A stretch of DNA of 21,872 bases from DATKWS01 sp035529435 (GCA_035529435.1 DATKWS010000141.1:1-21872), one strand, 5' to 3'; positions 7,040 to 16,349 are shown, counted from the first letter of the stretch. A program made the numbers and translations. The notes: generated by a model from the sequence alone, not told the origin.

Positions 7040-8104
7040 ATGCCGGGACTCATCAGGAAGAGGAAGAAGCAGGCGGGATCACCTCCCGGCACGCTGATCT
7101 ACGAGGGGGAGCACAGGGTCGAGAAGGTGCGGATCAGCCTGCTCGATTACAGCGAGAACAATTTCCAGGAGAAACAGATCGAACGCATCGAGGACTGCTT
7201 CCCGTTCCGTGACGAGCCGACCGTTACCTGGATCAACATCGACGGGCTTCACGATGTCGAATTGATCGAGAAGATCGGGACGCACTTCGGTATACATCCG
7301 CTCGTGCTGGAGGATATCGTCGGCGTCGGGCAGCGTCCCAAGATGGAGGATTTCGAGGCCTACTTGTTCTTCATCGTGCGCATGCTCTCGTACAACGAGG
7401 CGCAGGGGAATATCGAATCCGAACAGATCAGCCTGATCCTGGGCAGGAATTTCGTCATATCGTTCCAGGAACATGAGGGGGACGTGCTCGATCCGGTGCG
7501 GGAACGGCTGCGCGGCCGCAAGGGGCGGATCATGAAACAGGGTGCCGACTATCTCGCCTACGCGCTTCTCGATGTGATCATCGATAACTACTTCTCGATC
7601 CTCGAGAAGGTCGGCGACCGGGTCGAGGTGATGGACGACGAGATCGTGGAAAATCCCACACCCGAAACGCTGGCCGAGATCCGGCGCCTCAAGCGCGAGA
7701 TGATCCACCTGCGCAAGTCTGTCTGGCCGCTGCGCGAGGTGGTGAGCGCGCTCGAGCGCACCGAGACCGAGCTGATCGCCGATTCAACCGAGATCTACCT
7801 CCGGGATGTCTACGATCACACGATCCAGGTGATCGATACGATCGAGGCGCTGAGGGACATGATCTCCGGCATACTCGACATCTATCTCTCGAGTTTGAGC
7901 AACCGGATGAACGAGGTGATGAAGGTGCTGACGATCATCGCCACGATCTTCATCCCGCTCACCTTTATCGCCGGAATCTACGGGATGAATTTCGAGCACA
8001 TGCCTGAGCTCAAGTTCCACTGGAGTTACCCGACCATCTGGGTGATCATTGTGGTCGTCGGCATTACGATGCTGGCCTATTTCAGGCGGAAGCGGTGGCT
8101 GTGA
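7040..8104 (+). CDS. corA: CorA-family magnesium/cobalt transporter
   Basis: 354 residues. Seen: a long acidic alpha/beta cytoplasmic domain (about 20-230), a long stalk helix region, then two membrane helices near 293-313 and 332-349 separated by the signature GMN at 315-317 (YGMNFEHMPEL), and a basic tail (RRKRWL). Known: the GMN loop forms the outer selectivity mouth of a homopentameric inner-membrane channel for divalent cations. The start is certain because AAAGGAGGTG (7025-7034), an almost full anti-16S match, lies five bases upstream. The length and tail match CorA rather than ZntB, though zinc-transport relatives cannot be fully excluded. A 64-base gap separates it from tamB. Confidence 0.95.
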   Translation: MPGLIRKRKKQAGSPPGTLIYEGEHRVEKVRISLLDYSENNFQEKQIERIEDCFPFRDEPTVTWINIDGLHDVELIEKIGTHFGIHPLVLEDIVGVGQRPKMEDFEAYLFFIVRMLSYNEAQGNIESEQISLILGRNFVISFQEHEGDVLDPVRERLRGRKGRIMKQGADYLAYALLDVIIDNYFSILEKVGDRVEVMDDEIVENPTPETLAEIRRLKREMIHLRKSVWPLREVVSALERTETELIADSTEIYLRDVYDHTIQVIDTIEALRDMISGILDIYLSSLSNRMNEVMKVLTIIATIFIPLTFIAGIYGMNFEHMPELKFHWSYPTIWVIIVVVGITMLAYFRRKRWL

Positions 8105-8168
8105 CCGGCCGCTGGAGATTGCGTTCCTTTCTATTCAATCGTGCAGCAACCGCGGGGGTGGGGTACCC

Positions 8169-11100
8169 GTGTCCCGAGCAAAGCGTGTCTTTTCGATCGT
8201 CCTGCCCGCATTCGCCTGTGTGATCATCGTCCTGTGCCTGTTTCTGGCAGCGGTTCCCGGAGAGCGTTTCGTGAAGGGGATCGCCGAATCGCGGCTCGGG
8301 AGCGTGCTGGACCGGGAGGTCCGCATCGGGAAGCTCGAGACGAATCTCTTCTCCCGTCTCCTGATCGAAGATGTATCGGTGTTCCGTGTCGACCGCGGCG
8401 ATTCCGTGCCGTTCGTCTCTATCGACCGCTGCCGCATTGACTATGACTTCCTGGATCTATTCAAAAAGCATTTCCGCGTAACCGCCCTCGAACTGGAGCG
8501 GCTGGCCGTCTCCGTCCGGCGGGACAGTGCGGGCGTACTCGATCTGCCGGCATTCGGAGGGCCGCGGCGGGAAGGGGACGGATCGGGTAGGGGATTTTCG
8601 CTGGCGGTGGAACGGGCGGTCGTCCGTGACGCCCGCCTCCGGTACCGTGACGAGGGATCCGGAGCCGGGGGACACCTCGACGGGGTTGAAATCGAGATGC
8701 GTCGCACCGGCGAAGGCACCTATGACTACCACGTGCGGACCGGTGGGGGCGAGGTCTCGTACGGCACGGTGCTCGTGCCAATAGAGATCCTCCGGTTCGA
8801 TGGTACCGCCGGCGCACGGATCGTCACGCTGGATTCACTCACCGTTCTCGTTCCCGGCGTGGCCTGCCGGGGGAGCGGCGCGCTGACGGTACGAGCCGAA
8901 TCCCCCGCCGTCTCGTGCGATCTCCGGATCTCCGGTGATCTCGGGCGCATGGCCGGTCTCGCCGGTCGATTCGTGCCTGAGGCGCTGGAGCCTGTCGGGG
9001 GCGCCCTGGAGCTGTCGCTCCGCCTCGAGGGCACCGCCGCACGGCCGCATCTCGACGTTCGCGGCGGTTTCGAGAAGGTCCGGCTCGCCGGTATCCTCAT
9101 CGATGGAGGATCGATGGGGGTGACCGTGGATCCCGATACGATCAGACTCGGGGAACTGACGCTCTCCCTGCTCGGGGGCACCGTTGCGTGCAGCGGGGAG
9201 GCCGTGACCGACGGCGCCGCCGGTTTCCGGATGCAGGCCGCGGTGGAAGGGATCTCGCTGGAGCGAATACTGCACCGGGTGCACGGGGTGACGCCTCCCT
9301 ACCGGGGGCGCGTGTACGGCACGCTGTCCGTCCGCGGTTCCATTGACGAATTGCCCTTTCCCGAGGTACATGCCGCGATGCGGGTGCGTGACGTCGAGTA
9401 CCGGGGGCGCCCCGTCGCGGATATCGCCGTCGACGTCGATCAACGGCGCGGCAGGTACGAGATCCGTTTCGAGCACGAGGCGGGCGGGATCGAGGCGGCG
9501 GGGGGAATAGAAGGGGACCGGCTGGACGGGCGGTTCACCGTATCGATACGCGATCTCGAGCCGCTCGCGGAGCTTCTGGGCCTATCGGATCTGAGCGGCG
9601 GGCTGCGGGCGAGCGGCGTCGTCATCGGTGACTATCGTGCGCCCGAGATTCGCGCCGATTTTACGGGAGGCGCACTCGCGTACCGGCATTTCCCCGTCGA
9701 TACGGTTGCCGGCAGTCTGCTGTACCGGGACAAGACGGTCCGTCTCGACGACTGTACGATGCGCGGCTCCGCCGCGCCGGTCGATACGGTGCATCCGCCG
9801 TTCGGCGTCGTCGGGCTCACGGGCCGGTTTTCATACGATGTCCGTGTGCACGGAACGGTGCCGGAACTCGAAGGCGACCTGACCGCCGATCTCGAGGAAT
9901 TCGGCCTCGGGGGAGCGCGGATCGAGGGGGGCAGGCTGCATATCGTATACGCGGGGCGGCGGGTGTCCCTCGAAACGCTGGAACTCCGCGCGGATTCCAC
10001 CCTCGTCAGGGTGACGGGCGCCTACAACCTGTCCTCCGGCGGCGGTTCGGCCGAAATAGATCTGCTGCGCCACCGACCGGGTGTCGTGGACAGCGCCCGC
10101 AGCGCTCCGGATCCCGATTTCCGGGGGAGTGCGGAGAACGAATATCCCGCGTTCGGCCGGATGTCGATTGCATTCGCCGCCCGCCCCGGCGGTCAATACT
10201 CGGTGCGCGTCGACGGACGGCGTATCGACGCCGCCCCGGTACGATGTTTCTACCGGGCGATCCCCGATGTGGGCGGGTTGATCGATCTCGGCCTCGATGC
10301 GGACGGCACTCGTACCGCGCCCCGTCTCTCGTGCCGGTTCAATATGCTCAATCCACGTTACCAGCGCTTTACGGTCGATTCAATCGCCGGAGTGGTCTCG
10401 CTCACCGGCCGTACGGTCGAGCTTCAGGAGCTCGATATTCACGACAGGGGGCATCGGACGCGGGTCACGGCGGCGCTGGAGCTTGCCGGTGAAGGAGGTG
10501 GCGGTTTCACCGTCTCGCGTGGGAGCCCGTTCCGTGGAAGGATTTCCGGCGGCGATTTCGATCTCGGTCTCCTCGACCCCGTCCTCGCACCGAATATGGC
10601 GGTGCGCGGCTCGGGCTCGTTCGATCTCGCCTGGGACGGCACGGTGGCATCGCCCCGCCCCGCGGGATCGGTCGTCGTGACGGGTGGAAGCATCCGGATG
10701 CACGACAAGGCGCCGGAGATCAGGGCGATCAATCTCAACGCGGTGATCGAGGATTCCATTCTCACGGTGAGGAGTCTCAACGGATATCTCAGACAGACGC
10801 CGTTTCTCGCGCGCGGCGTATTCGGCATCGGCGACGGGGGCGGCGCCGGGTACGCGGGTGCGTGCTGCGTCACGGCACACATCGAACTGGACCTCGGCGG
10901 GTCGAGGGCGCTCGAGGGGGAGGGATACCTGGCAGCGGATTCCGTGTCGTTCAGCTCGCGCATGTATGCGGTGGACCTCTCGCTGTTTCAACCGTTCGTT
11001 CCCGCGCTGGAACGGCTGGCCGGTACCATCGACGGCGGGCTCGAGGTGAGCGGGCCGACGCGCATGCCGCGTATCGACGGGCGCCTCGCGATCCGCGGGT

Positions 11101-12272
11101 TGTCGCTGTATCATGCGGGGCTCGGGCAATCGATCTCGGACGGTACGGTGGCCGTTACATTCGACCGGCGCACCGTGGTGGTCGATACGCTCGCGGTGCG
11201 GGTCGGTGAGGGAGCCGTCGCCGCGGCGGGAACCCTGACGCACCGGGGCACCGATCTCGAGCGTGTCGACCTCGGCGTCGAGGCGGATGCACTGCGGATC
11301 ATTCTGCCGAAAAAAATCGATCTGCGGCTGCGGTCGGCGCGGCTCACGTACCGGACGGAGGGGACGAACCATATCCTCGACGGAGATGTCGTGCTCGGTG
11401 AAACGCGGTTCATCGCCAATTTCAAGCCCCAATCGGTGCTCCCCTTCACGCGATCGGTCGAGAGACCGGAGCGCGAGATGCCGCCGTTTCTCGCCATGAC
11501 GCGACTCAATATCCGGCTCCGGGAAAGCGACGATATATGGGTCGACAACAACCTCGCCCGCCTGCGGGTACATCCGGAACTCAACATCGTCGGCAATCCA
11601 TCCCGGCCGAACGTGGCGGGACGCCTGACCGTCGTCGAGGGATACGTTCTGTTTCTCGACCGGAAGTTCAGCATCGAACGCGGCGTGGTGGACTTCATCG
11701 ATCCCGACCGTCTCAATCCGATCGTCGATATCGAGGCCCGCACGACGGTGAAGACCTACCGCGCGATGGAGGCGAGGCCGTACGACGTCACTCTCACCGT
11801 TTACGGTCCCCTCGACGAGGCCGTGACGACCCTGGTATCCGATCCCCCGCTCGAGCGTCCCGACATCGTGACGCTCCTCACGCTCGGCGTGACACGCACT
11901 GAGCTCACCGGCACAAGCGAAACAGGAGGCGATATCTCGATGCGCGGCGTGCTGGTCGAACGCGCGCAGTCCCTTACCAGCCAGCGTGTATCTTCGTACA
12001 TATCCCGCAACGTCGGCGGGCTGTTCGGGCTGGATCAGATATCCATCGAGGGCAATCTCTTCCGCTTCGACGATTCATGGGGGCCGGAGCTCATCGCCGC
12101 CAAGCGTTTCTCGAGCAGGGTCGAGGTCACGTACCGGACGAATATCGGACATCTCAACGAGCGCAATATCAGGCTCGATTATCGGTTGACCAGGCGGTTC
12201 TCGATCCAGGGAGAAACGGATCAGTACGGGCGGTCGGGGCTCGATCTCAAGTTCGGATTGAAATTCAGATGA
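8169..12272 (+). CDS. tamB: TamB-like AsmA/DUF490 inner-membrane-anchored periplasmic protein
   Basis: About 1367 residues, a usual TamB size. Start GTG 8169 follows a G-rich site and puts the N-terminal anchor (VFSIVLPAFACVIIVLCLFLAAV, about 6-28) near residue 1. Seen: an AsmA-like start (ERFVKGIAESRLGSVLDREVRIGKLE split over 33-58), a very long body of repeated amphipathic beta strands rich in G, V and D, and the C-terminal DUF490 domain from about residue 1075 (LRVHPELNIVGNPSRPNVAG, GYVLFLDRKFSIERGVVDF, SDPPLERPDIVTLLTLG). The last residues form strands ending in LDLKFGLKFR. Known: TamB spans the periplasm as a groove and works with TamA in outer-membrane protein assembly or phospholipid transport. 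It overlaps the downstream TamA-type gene by ATGA (12269-12272), so the two are coupled. No promoter was recognised in the 64 bases upstream. Confidence 0.92.
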   Translation: MSRAKRVFSIVLPAFACVIIVLCLFLAAVPGERFVKGIAESRLGSVLDREVRIGKLETNLFSRLLIEDVSVFRVDRGDSVPFVSIDRCRIDYDFLDLFKKHFRVTALELERLAVSVRRDSAGVLDLPAFGGPRREGDGSGRGFSLAVERAVVRDARLRYRDEGSGAGGHLDGVEIEMRRTGEGTYDYHVRTGGGEVSYGTVLVPIEILRFDGTAGARIVTLDSLTVLVPGVACRGSGALTVRAESPAVSCDLRISGDLGRMAGLAGRFVPEALEPVGGALELSLRLEGTAARPHLDVRGGFEKVRLAGILIDGGSMGVTVDPDTIRLGELTLSLLGGTVACSGEAVTDGAAGFRMQAAVEGISLERILHRVHGVTPPYRGRVYGTLSVRGSIDELPFPEVHAAMRVRDVEYRGRPVADIAVDVDQRRGRYEIRFEHEAGGIEAAGGIEGDRLDGRFTVSIRDLEPLAELLGLSDLSGGLRASGVVIGDYRAPEIRADFTGGALAYRHFPVDTVAGSLLYRDKTVRLDDCTMRGSAAPVDTVHPPFGVVGLTGRFSYDVRVHGTVPELEGDLTADLEEFGLGGARIEGGRLHIVYAGRRVSLETLELRADSTLVRVTGAYNLSSGGGSAEIDLLRHRPGVVDSARSAPDPDFRGSAENEYPAFGRMSIAFAARPGGQYSVRVDGRRIDAAPVRCFYRAIPDVGGLIDLGLDADGTRTAPRLSCRFNMLNPRYQRFTVDSIAGVVSLTGRTVELQELDIHDRGHRTRVTAALELAGEGGGGFTVSRGSPFRGRISGGDFDLGLLDPVLAPNMAVRGSGSFDLAWDGTVASPRPAGSVVVTGGSIRMHDKAPEIRAINLNAVIEDSILTVRSLNGYLRQTPFLARGVFGIGDGGGAGYAGACCVTAHIELDLGGSRALEGEGYLAADSVSFSSRMYAVDLSLFQPFVPALERLAGTIDGGLEVSGPTRMPRIDGRLAIRGLSLYHAGLGQSISDGTVAVTFDRRTVVVDTLAVRVGEGAVAAAGTLTHRGTDLERVDLGVEADALRIILPKKIDLRLRSARLTYRTEGTNHILDGDVVLGETRFIANFKPQSVLPFTRSVERPEREMPPFLAMTRLNIRLRESDDIWVDNNLARLRVHPELNIVGNPSRPNVAGRLTVVEGYVLFLDRKFSIERGVVDFIDPDRLNPIVDIEARTTVKTYRAMEARPYDVTLTVYGPLDEAVTTLVSDPPLERPDIVTLLTLGVTRTELTGTSETGGDISMRGVLVERAQSLTSQRVSSYISRNVGGLFGLDQISIEGNLFRFDDSWGPELIAAKRFSSRVEVTYRTNIGHLNERNIRLDYRLTRRFSIQGETDQYGRSGLDLKFGLKFR

Positions 12273-14062
12273 TTCGATTCCGGTGCATATGGACGCTCTG
12301 TATCGTATCGCTCGCGCTGGCGGTGGGCGCCGCCGGACGGGCGGCGTCGGATCGTTTCGCGGTGGAGTCCGTCAGCTTCGAGGGTAACGAGGCCTTCAGC
12401 GACGGGAGGCTCCTGCGCGTCATGGTGACGCGGCCGTCCGGATTTGTCTCCCGATCCAGCTTCGTGCCGGAGGTGTTCGAGGAGGATCTGAAGAACCTCG
12501 TGCTGTTCTACCAGCAGAACGGCTATCTCGAGGCGGCCGTCACGTCGTTTTCCGTGGATGCCGACTCGACCGCGCGGCGGGTCTCCGTGACGATAGGGAT
12601 CGCCGAGGGCGAACCGACGCACGTCGAGGGGATCGGTATATTCGGCGCGTCGGTATTCGGCGACAGCGTGCTCGCCGGACGTGTCGGGATCGGCCGCGGC
12701 GACACGTTCAAGCGCGGTAAGGTGCGGGACGCGGTTCTCTTGATCCTGTCCCTGTACGCGAACCGGGGGTACCTCGATGCGGAGGTCACACCGGATATCC
12801 GCATCAATGCCGTGTCGCATCGCGCATTGATCGATTTCGCCATCGACGAGGGGGCGCAGTCACGCATCGGCCGGTACCGCATCGAGGGACTCGAGAAGAC
12901 CCGGCCGCGCATCGTGATGCGGGAGATGTTGCTCCGGCCGGGAGATGTCGCACTCTATGCCGATCTGCTCGAGTCGCAGCGCCGCCTCTACATGACGGGA
13001 CTGTTCCGGAGCGTGTTCATAAAGCCGGAACCGTCCGGCGGCGGTGATGCGGCAATCAAGGACATCGTCGTCGAGGTCAATGAAAACAAGTCGATCGAGC
13101 TCAATCTGTACGTCGGGTACGGATCGATCGAGAAGGGCAGGGCCAAGGTCGAGATCGTCAACAACAATCTCGCCGGGACGGCGCGCACGGTCGGTCTCTC
13201 GGGGAAGGTGAGCTTCATCGGCTACGGTGGCGAGGCGTCGTTCACCGAACCCCGGACGTTCGGTCTCAGGTGGCGCACCGATGTCAATGCGCTCTACGAG
13301 TACCGCGAAGAACCCGGCTACGATCTCGAGCGGATGGGCGGGCGGATCGTGTTCGGACGCGGTTTCGGGAAACGGTCGAATGCATCGCTCGCCTACCGGT
13401 ACGAGAACTCCGATGTGAAGCGGATCACCGTGCTCCATGTGCCCGGTGAACTTCGGATCGACATTCGGAGCCTCACGCCGACCCTTATCTACGACACCCG
13501 GGACAACCTGTTCAATGCACGCAGCGGCGCCTACCTCGAATTGAGCGGTGAACTCGCGGGTTCATTCCTCCGGGGTTCCGAGGATTTCTGGCGCGTTCTC
13601 TGCCGGGTGAAGCGGTTCTTCCCCGCCGGCGGTTCGACGGTTATCGCCTCGGCACTCGAGGCGGGGTGGATGGATCGGTACGGCGGATCCGAAACGGTCC
13701 CCCTGAGCGAGCGTTTTTACGCGGGCGGGCCGAATTCGCTCCGCGGTTTCGAGTACCGCAGGGTCGGGCCGCTCGATGAGAACGGGACACCGGTCGGCGG
13801 AAAATTCAAAGCAGTGTGGAACATTCTGGAAGTGCGGCGCACGCTTTACAGGATGATCGGCGGCGTCGTCTTCGCCGATGCCGGTGGTGTATTCCCCGAT
13901 GCGCGTTCGTTCTCGCTGGATGGAGTTCGTTCGTGCGTGGGGATCGGACTGCGGGCGAACACCCCGATCGGCATCATTCGCTGCGACTGGGGATTCAACG
14001 TGGATCGAAGGGAAGGCGAGCCGTGGAACGTGGTCTACTTCAACGTGGGACAGGCGTTCTAG
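12269..14062 (+). CDS. tamA: TamA/BamA-family outer-membrane barrel with three POTRA domains
   Basis: 597 residues. Seen: a signal peptide (about 1-26, ending AAGRAAS); three POTRA domains at about 29-115, 117-197 and 199-272 (each with the beta-alpha-alpha-beta-beta pattern and NGYLEA or NRGYLDA turns); then an Omp85 barrel with the diagnostic RGF at 492-494 (NSLRGFEY) and a C-terminal aromatic F597 (VYFNVGQAF), which is the outer-membrane sorting signal. Known: TamA has three POTRA domains and BamA commonly five, so this count plus the tamB overlap supports TamA. In phyla without a classical tam operon the pairing may replace other lipid or protein transport systems. No lipid-anchored partner was seen in the window. 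Confidence 0.9.
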   Translation: MIRFRCIWTLCIVSLALAVGAAGRAASDRFAVESVSFEGNEAFSDGRLLRVMVTRPSGFVSRSSFVPEVFEEDLKNLVLFYQQNGYLEAAVTSFSVDADSTARRVSVTIGIAEGEPTHVEGIGIFGASVFGDSVLAGRVGIGRGDTFKRGKVRDAVLLILSLYANRGYLDAEVTPDIRINAVSHRALIDFAIDEGAQSRIGRYRIEGLEKTRPRIVMREMLLRPGDVALYADLLESQRRLYMTGLFRSVFIKPEPSGGGDAAIKDIVVEVNENKSIELNLYVGYGSIEKGRAKVEIVNNNLAGTARTVGLSGKVSFIGYGGEASFTEPRTFGLRWRTDVNALYEYREEPGYDLERMGGRIVFGRGFGKRSNASLAYRYENSDVKRITVLHVPGELRIDIRSLTPTLIYDTRDNLFNARSGAYLELSGELAGSFLRGSEDFWRVLCRVKRFFPAGGSTVIASALEAGWMDRYGGSETVPLSERFYAGGPNSLRGFEYRRVGPLDENGTPVGGKFKAVWNILEVRRTLYRMIGGVVFADAGGVFPDARSFSLDGVRSCVGIGLRANTPIGIIRCDWGFNVDRREGEPWNVVYFNVGQAF

Positions 14063-14069
14063 CATTTGT

Positions 14070-14098
14070 TTGACACGGGGTGCGGCAGCGGTTAGGGT
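14070..14098 (+). promoter_or_regulatory. Promoter candidate for the octahaem cytochrome gene
   Basis: A perfect -35 TTGACA (14070-14075), 17-base spacer and TAGGGT (14093-14098), which keeps the TA...T of the -10. It begins eight bases after the tamA stop, so the HAO-like gene can be transcribed apart from tamBA. Expected start near 14105. Confidence 0.45.
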
Positions 14099-14099
14099 C

Positions 14100-14140
14100 G
14101 TACGGTGCTGCGTGGCGGTCCGGGATCGTCCCGGCCGTAC
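14100..14140 (+). terminator. Compound stem-loop between tamA and the HAO-like gene
   Basis: GTACGG (14100-14105) pairs with CCGTAC (14135-14140). Directly inside the right arm lies a perfect hairpin CCGGGA-TCG-TCCCGG (14120-14134); 14106-14119 would be bulged out. No U-run follows, so it is either an inefficient or factor-dependent terminator for tamBA or, given the promoter just upstream, a leader structure of the cytochrome gene. The core CGGGATCGTCCCG recurs in the hairpin at 21598-21624. Confidence 0.45.
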
Positions 14141-14165
14141 CGGTGAATGCCGTCGGGGGAGGCGC

Positions 14166-16343
14166 ATGAATTCACGGGGATCGATAATCACCGCCGCCCT
14201 TGTGCTTTTTTTCGCCGGCGTTTGCTGTACCGATGGCGACGCGACCGAGGAATTCGCCGGGCGGACGGGAAAGGGATGCTCCTTCTGCCACCGGCGCCCG
14301 GCGGGCGGGCCCCTGAACCCCGTCGGCATAGCGTACGTGCGGAACAACTACGAGTATCCGATTCCGGAGCGCATTCTCGATAAATCCCACCTGCTGAGCA
14401 CCCCGCTTCACCGGGCGCTCCGCAGCATAATCGGGTACGTGCATCTCGTGGTCGCCTCCATTTTCGTGGGGACCATTTTTTACGTACATATCTTCGTGCG
14501 CCCGACGCGCCTCATCGGCGGCATTCCGCGCGGGGAGCGGATCCTCGGTTTGAGCTGCATGGCGACGCTCACCGCCACCGGCGCCTACCTCACCTGGTAC
14601 CGGATCGATTCGGCGCCGGCGATGCTGCGGAGCCATTTCGGCGTGCTGCTGCTGGCGAAGTTGATCCTGTTCGGGATCATGCTCACCCTCGGCATCTGCG
14701 CCGTCACCGTCATCCACCGGAGGATGCGGGAGGAGGCGCGGGGCGACCGGCGGACCGGCACGGATGCGGAGGTCACGCGCGGGTCGCTGCCGCGGTACGA
14801 TGGACGGGACGGGCGGCCGGCGTACATCCTGTACGGGAACACCGTGCACGATGTCTCGGGGAGCGAGCGGTGGGTGGGCGGCGTCCATTTCGGGAAACAC
14901 GCCGCGGGCCGTGATTTGAGCGGCGATCTCGAAGGGGCGCCGCACGGCGCGGAGGTACTTGCGGGTTTTCCCGTCGTCACGACGTTCCCCGATGCACGCA
15001 CGGACCCGGAGCGGTTCACCGCGACGCGAAGGATCTTCATCGCGATGGCCTACGCGAACCTCGTCATAATCTTTCTGATACTCGCCTGTGTGAGCAGCTG
15101 GCTGTGGGGTTTTCCCGTGGTGCCGCCGCCGGATGCCGTCGGGCGGACGGCGGACGCAGCGTCCTGCGTGACGTGTCACGAATCGGTTCATCCCGGCATC
15201 TACCACGACTGGCACCGGAGCGTTCATGCCAAGGTCGGTGTCGGGTGCCGCGACTGCCACCGGGCGGCCGGTCCGTCGGACGTTGCGGTGAGCACGGCGC
15301 ACGGCGAGAACAGCCCCGTTCCCGTCACCGTACTCGTCACTCCCTCCCGCTGCGCCGGTTGCCATCCCGATCAAGCGGCACAGTACGCGCGGAGCAAGCA
15401 CGCGCATACGATCGAAATCATGAACCGGATCGACGTATGGCTGCGGGATGGAATGAACAACCGCATCGAGCGCGCGACCGGATGTTACACGTGCCACGGC
15501 ACCGTTGTCGAATTCGCCGGGGGCAGGCCGGTGGAGGGGACCTGGCCGAATGTCGGCGTGGGCCGTGTGAATCCCGACGGCAGCCTCGGCAGCTGCACGA
15601 GCTGTCACACGCGGCACCGGTTCTCGCTCGTCGAGGCGCGAAAACCCGAGGCGTGCGATCAGTGCCATCTCGGTCCCGATCATCCGCAGATCGAGATATA
15701 CAACGAATCCAAGCACGGCACGATCTATCATGCCGAGGGTGATTCGTGGCGGTGGCGGCCCGACGATATGCGCTGGATCGCGGGACGGGATTACCGGACG
15801 CCGACCTGTGCGGGCTGCCATATGTCCGGGGCGCCGGGTGTCGGGAGGACGCACGATGTCACCGAGCGGCTCGCGTGGGAGCTGCAGGCCCCGCTGACGG
15901 TGCGCCCGGAAGCGTTCGCGCCGTTCCCCGCCGCGCTCGACTGGCGGGAGGAGCGGGGGAAGATGCAGGGAGTGTGCAGCCAATGTCATTCGGGTGAGTG
16001 GGTGAGCGGGCATTTCGCCAATCTCGATTCGGTCATCGCGAACTACAACGGAACGTACTTCGACCCGGTTCAACGGACCGTCGCCGCCCTCTACGCGGAC
16101 GGTCTCCTCTCGCGCGAATCGTACTTCGACGAGAGACTCGAGTGGGAGTTCTACGAGTTCTGGCATCACGAGGGGAGGCGGGCCCGGATGGGGGCCGCCA
16201 TGATGGCACCCGATTACGCGTGGTGGCACGGATTCTACGAGCTGAAGCACCGGTACGTGACGATCATGGAGGAGGCGGAACGGTTGCGGAGGGCCGGAGC
16301 GGGGGAGCGGTACGGGGAGTTCCCGGGGCGCCTCGGCGAATAG
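14166..16343 (+). CDS. Membrane-spanning fusion: mono-haem c + CopD-like + cytochrome b5-like + octahaem HAO-like cytochrome
   Basis: 725 residues; start ATG 14166 follows GGGGGAGG. Seen: signal peptide (about 1-22); haem site CSFCH (38-42); membrane helices near 88-111, 126-145 and 157-184; a cytochrome-b5-like domain (about 208-272, YDGRDGRPAYILYGNTVHDV at 211-230, then GGVHFGKHAAGRDL and APHG); helix 289-312; then eight CxxCH sites at C334, C361, C396, C440, C477, C497, C548 and C604. Spacing and motifs (DQCHLGPDHPQIEIYNESKHG at 498-518, EGRRARMGAAMMAPDYAWWH at 669-688) fit the octahaem hydroxylamine oxidoreductase family. The positive-inside rule (loops 113-124 and 185-196) puts the c haems in the periplasm and the b5 domain in the cytoplasm. 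Known relatives oxidise hydroxylamine or hydrazine or reduce nitrite; the free-standing enzymes use separate membrane partners. Direction of electron flow is unknown. In-membrane H93, H108, H157 and H184 could bind b haem (inference). Confidence 0.88.
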   Translation: MNSRGSIITAALVLFFAGVCCTDGDATEEFAGRTGKGCSFCHRRPAGGPLNPVGIAYVRNNYEYPIPERILDKSHLLSTPLHRALRSIIGYVHLVVASIFVGTIFYVHIFVRPTRLIGGIPRGERILGLSCMATLTATGAYLTWYRIDSAPAMLRSHFGVLLLAKLILFGIMLTLGICAVTVIHRRMREEARGDRRTGTDAEVTRGSLPRYDGRDGRPAYILYGNTVHDVSGSERWVGGVHFGKHAAGRDLSGDLEGAPHGAEVLAGFPVVTTFPDARTDPERFTATRRIFIAMAYANLVIIFLILACVSSWLWGFPVVPPPDAVGRTADAASCVTCHESVHPGIYHDWHRSVHAKVGVGCRDCHRAAGPSDVAVSTAHGENSPVPVTVLVTPSRCAGCHPDQAAQYARSKHAHTIEIMNRIDVWLRDGMNNRIERATGCYTCHGTVVEFAGGRPVEGTWPNVGVGRVNPDGSLGSCTSCHTRHRFSLVEARKPEACDQCHLGPDHPQIEIYNESKHGTIYHAEGDSWRWRPDDMRWIAGRDYRTPTCAGCHMSGAPGVGRTHDVTERLAWELQAPLTVRPEAFAPFPAALDWREERGKMQGVCSQCHSGEWVSGHFANLDSVIANYNGTYFDPVQRTVAALYADGLLSRESYFDERLEWEFYEFWHHEGRRARMGAAMMAPDYAWWHGFYELKHRYVTIMEEAERLRRAGAGERYGEFPGRLGE

Positions 16344-16349
16344 CGTGAA

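Noticed and set aside
8049..8168. Upstream start for TamB overlapping the end of corA
   Set aside because: It would put about 40 unrelated residues ahead of the membrane anchor; GTG 8169 gives a normal N-terminus.
14166..16343. Classical ammonia-oxidiser hydroxylamine oxidoreductase
   Set aside because: The gene is a membrane fusion with an extra haem and b5 domain, and no haoB, cytochrome c554 or amo genes are nearby; direction of catalysis cannot be assigned.
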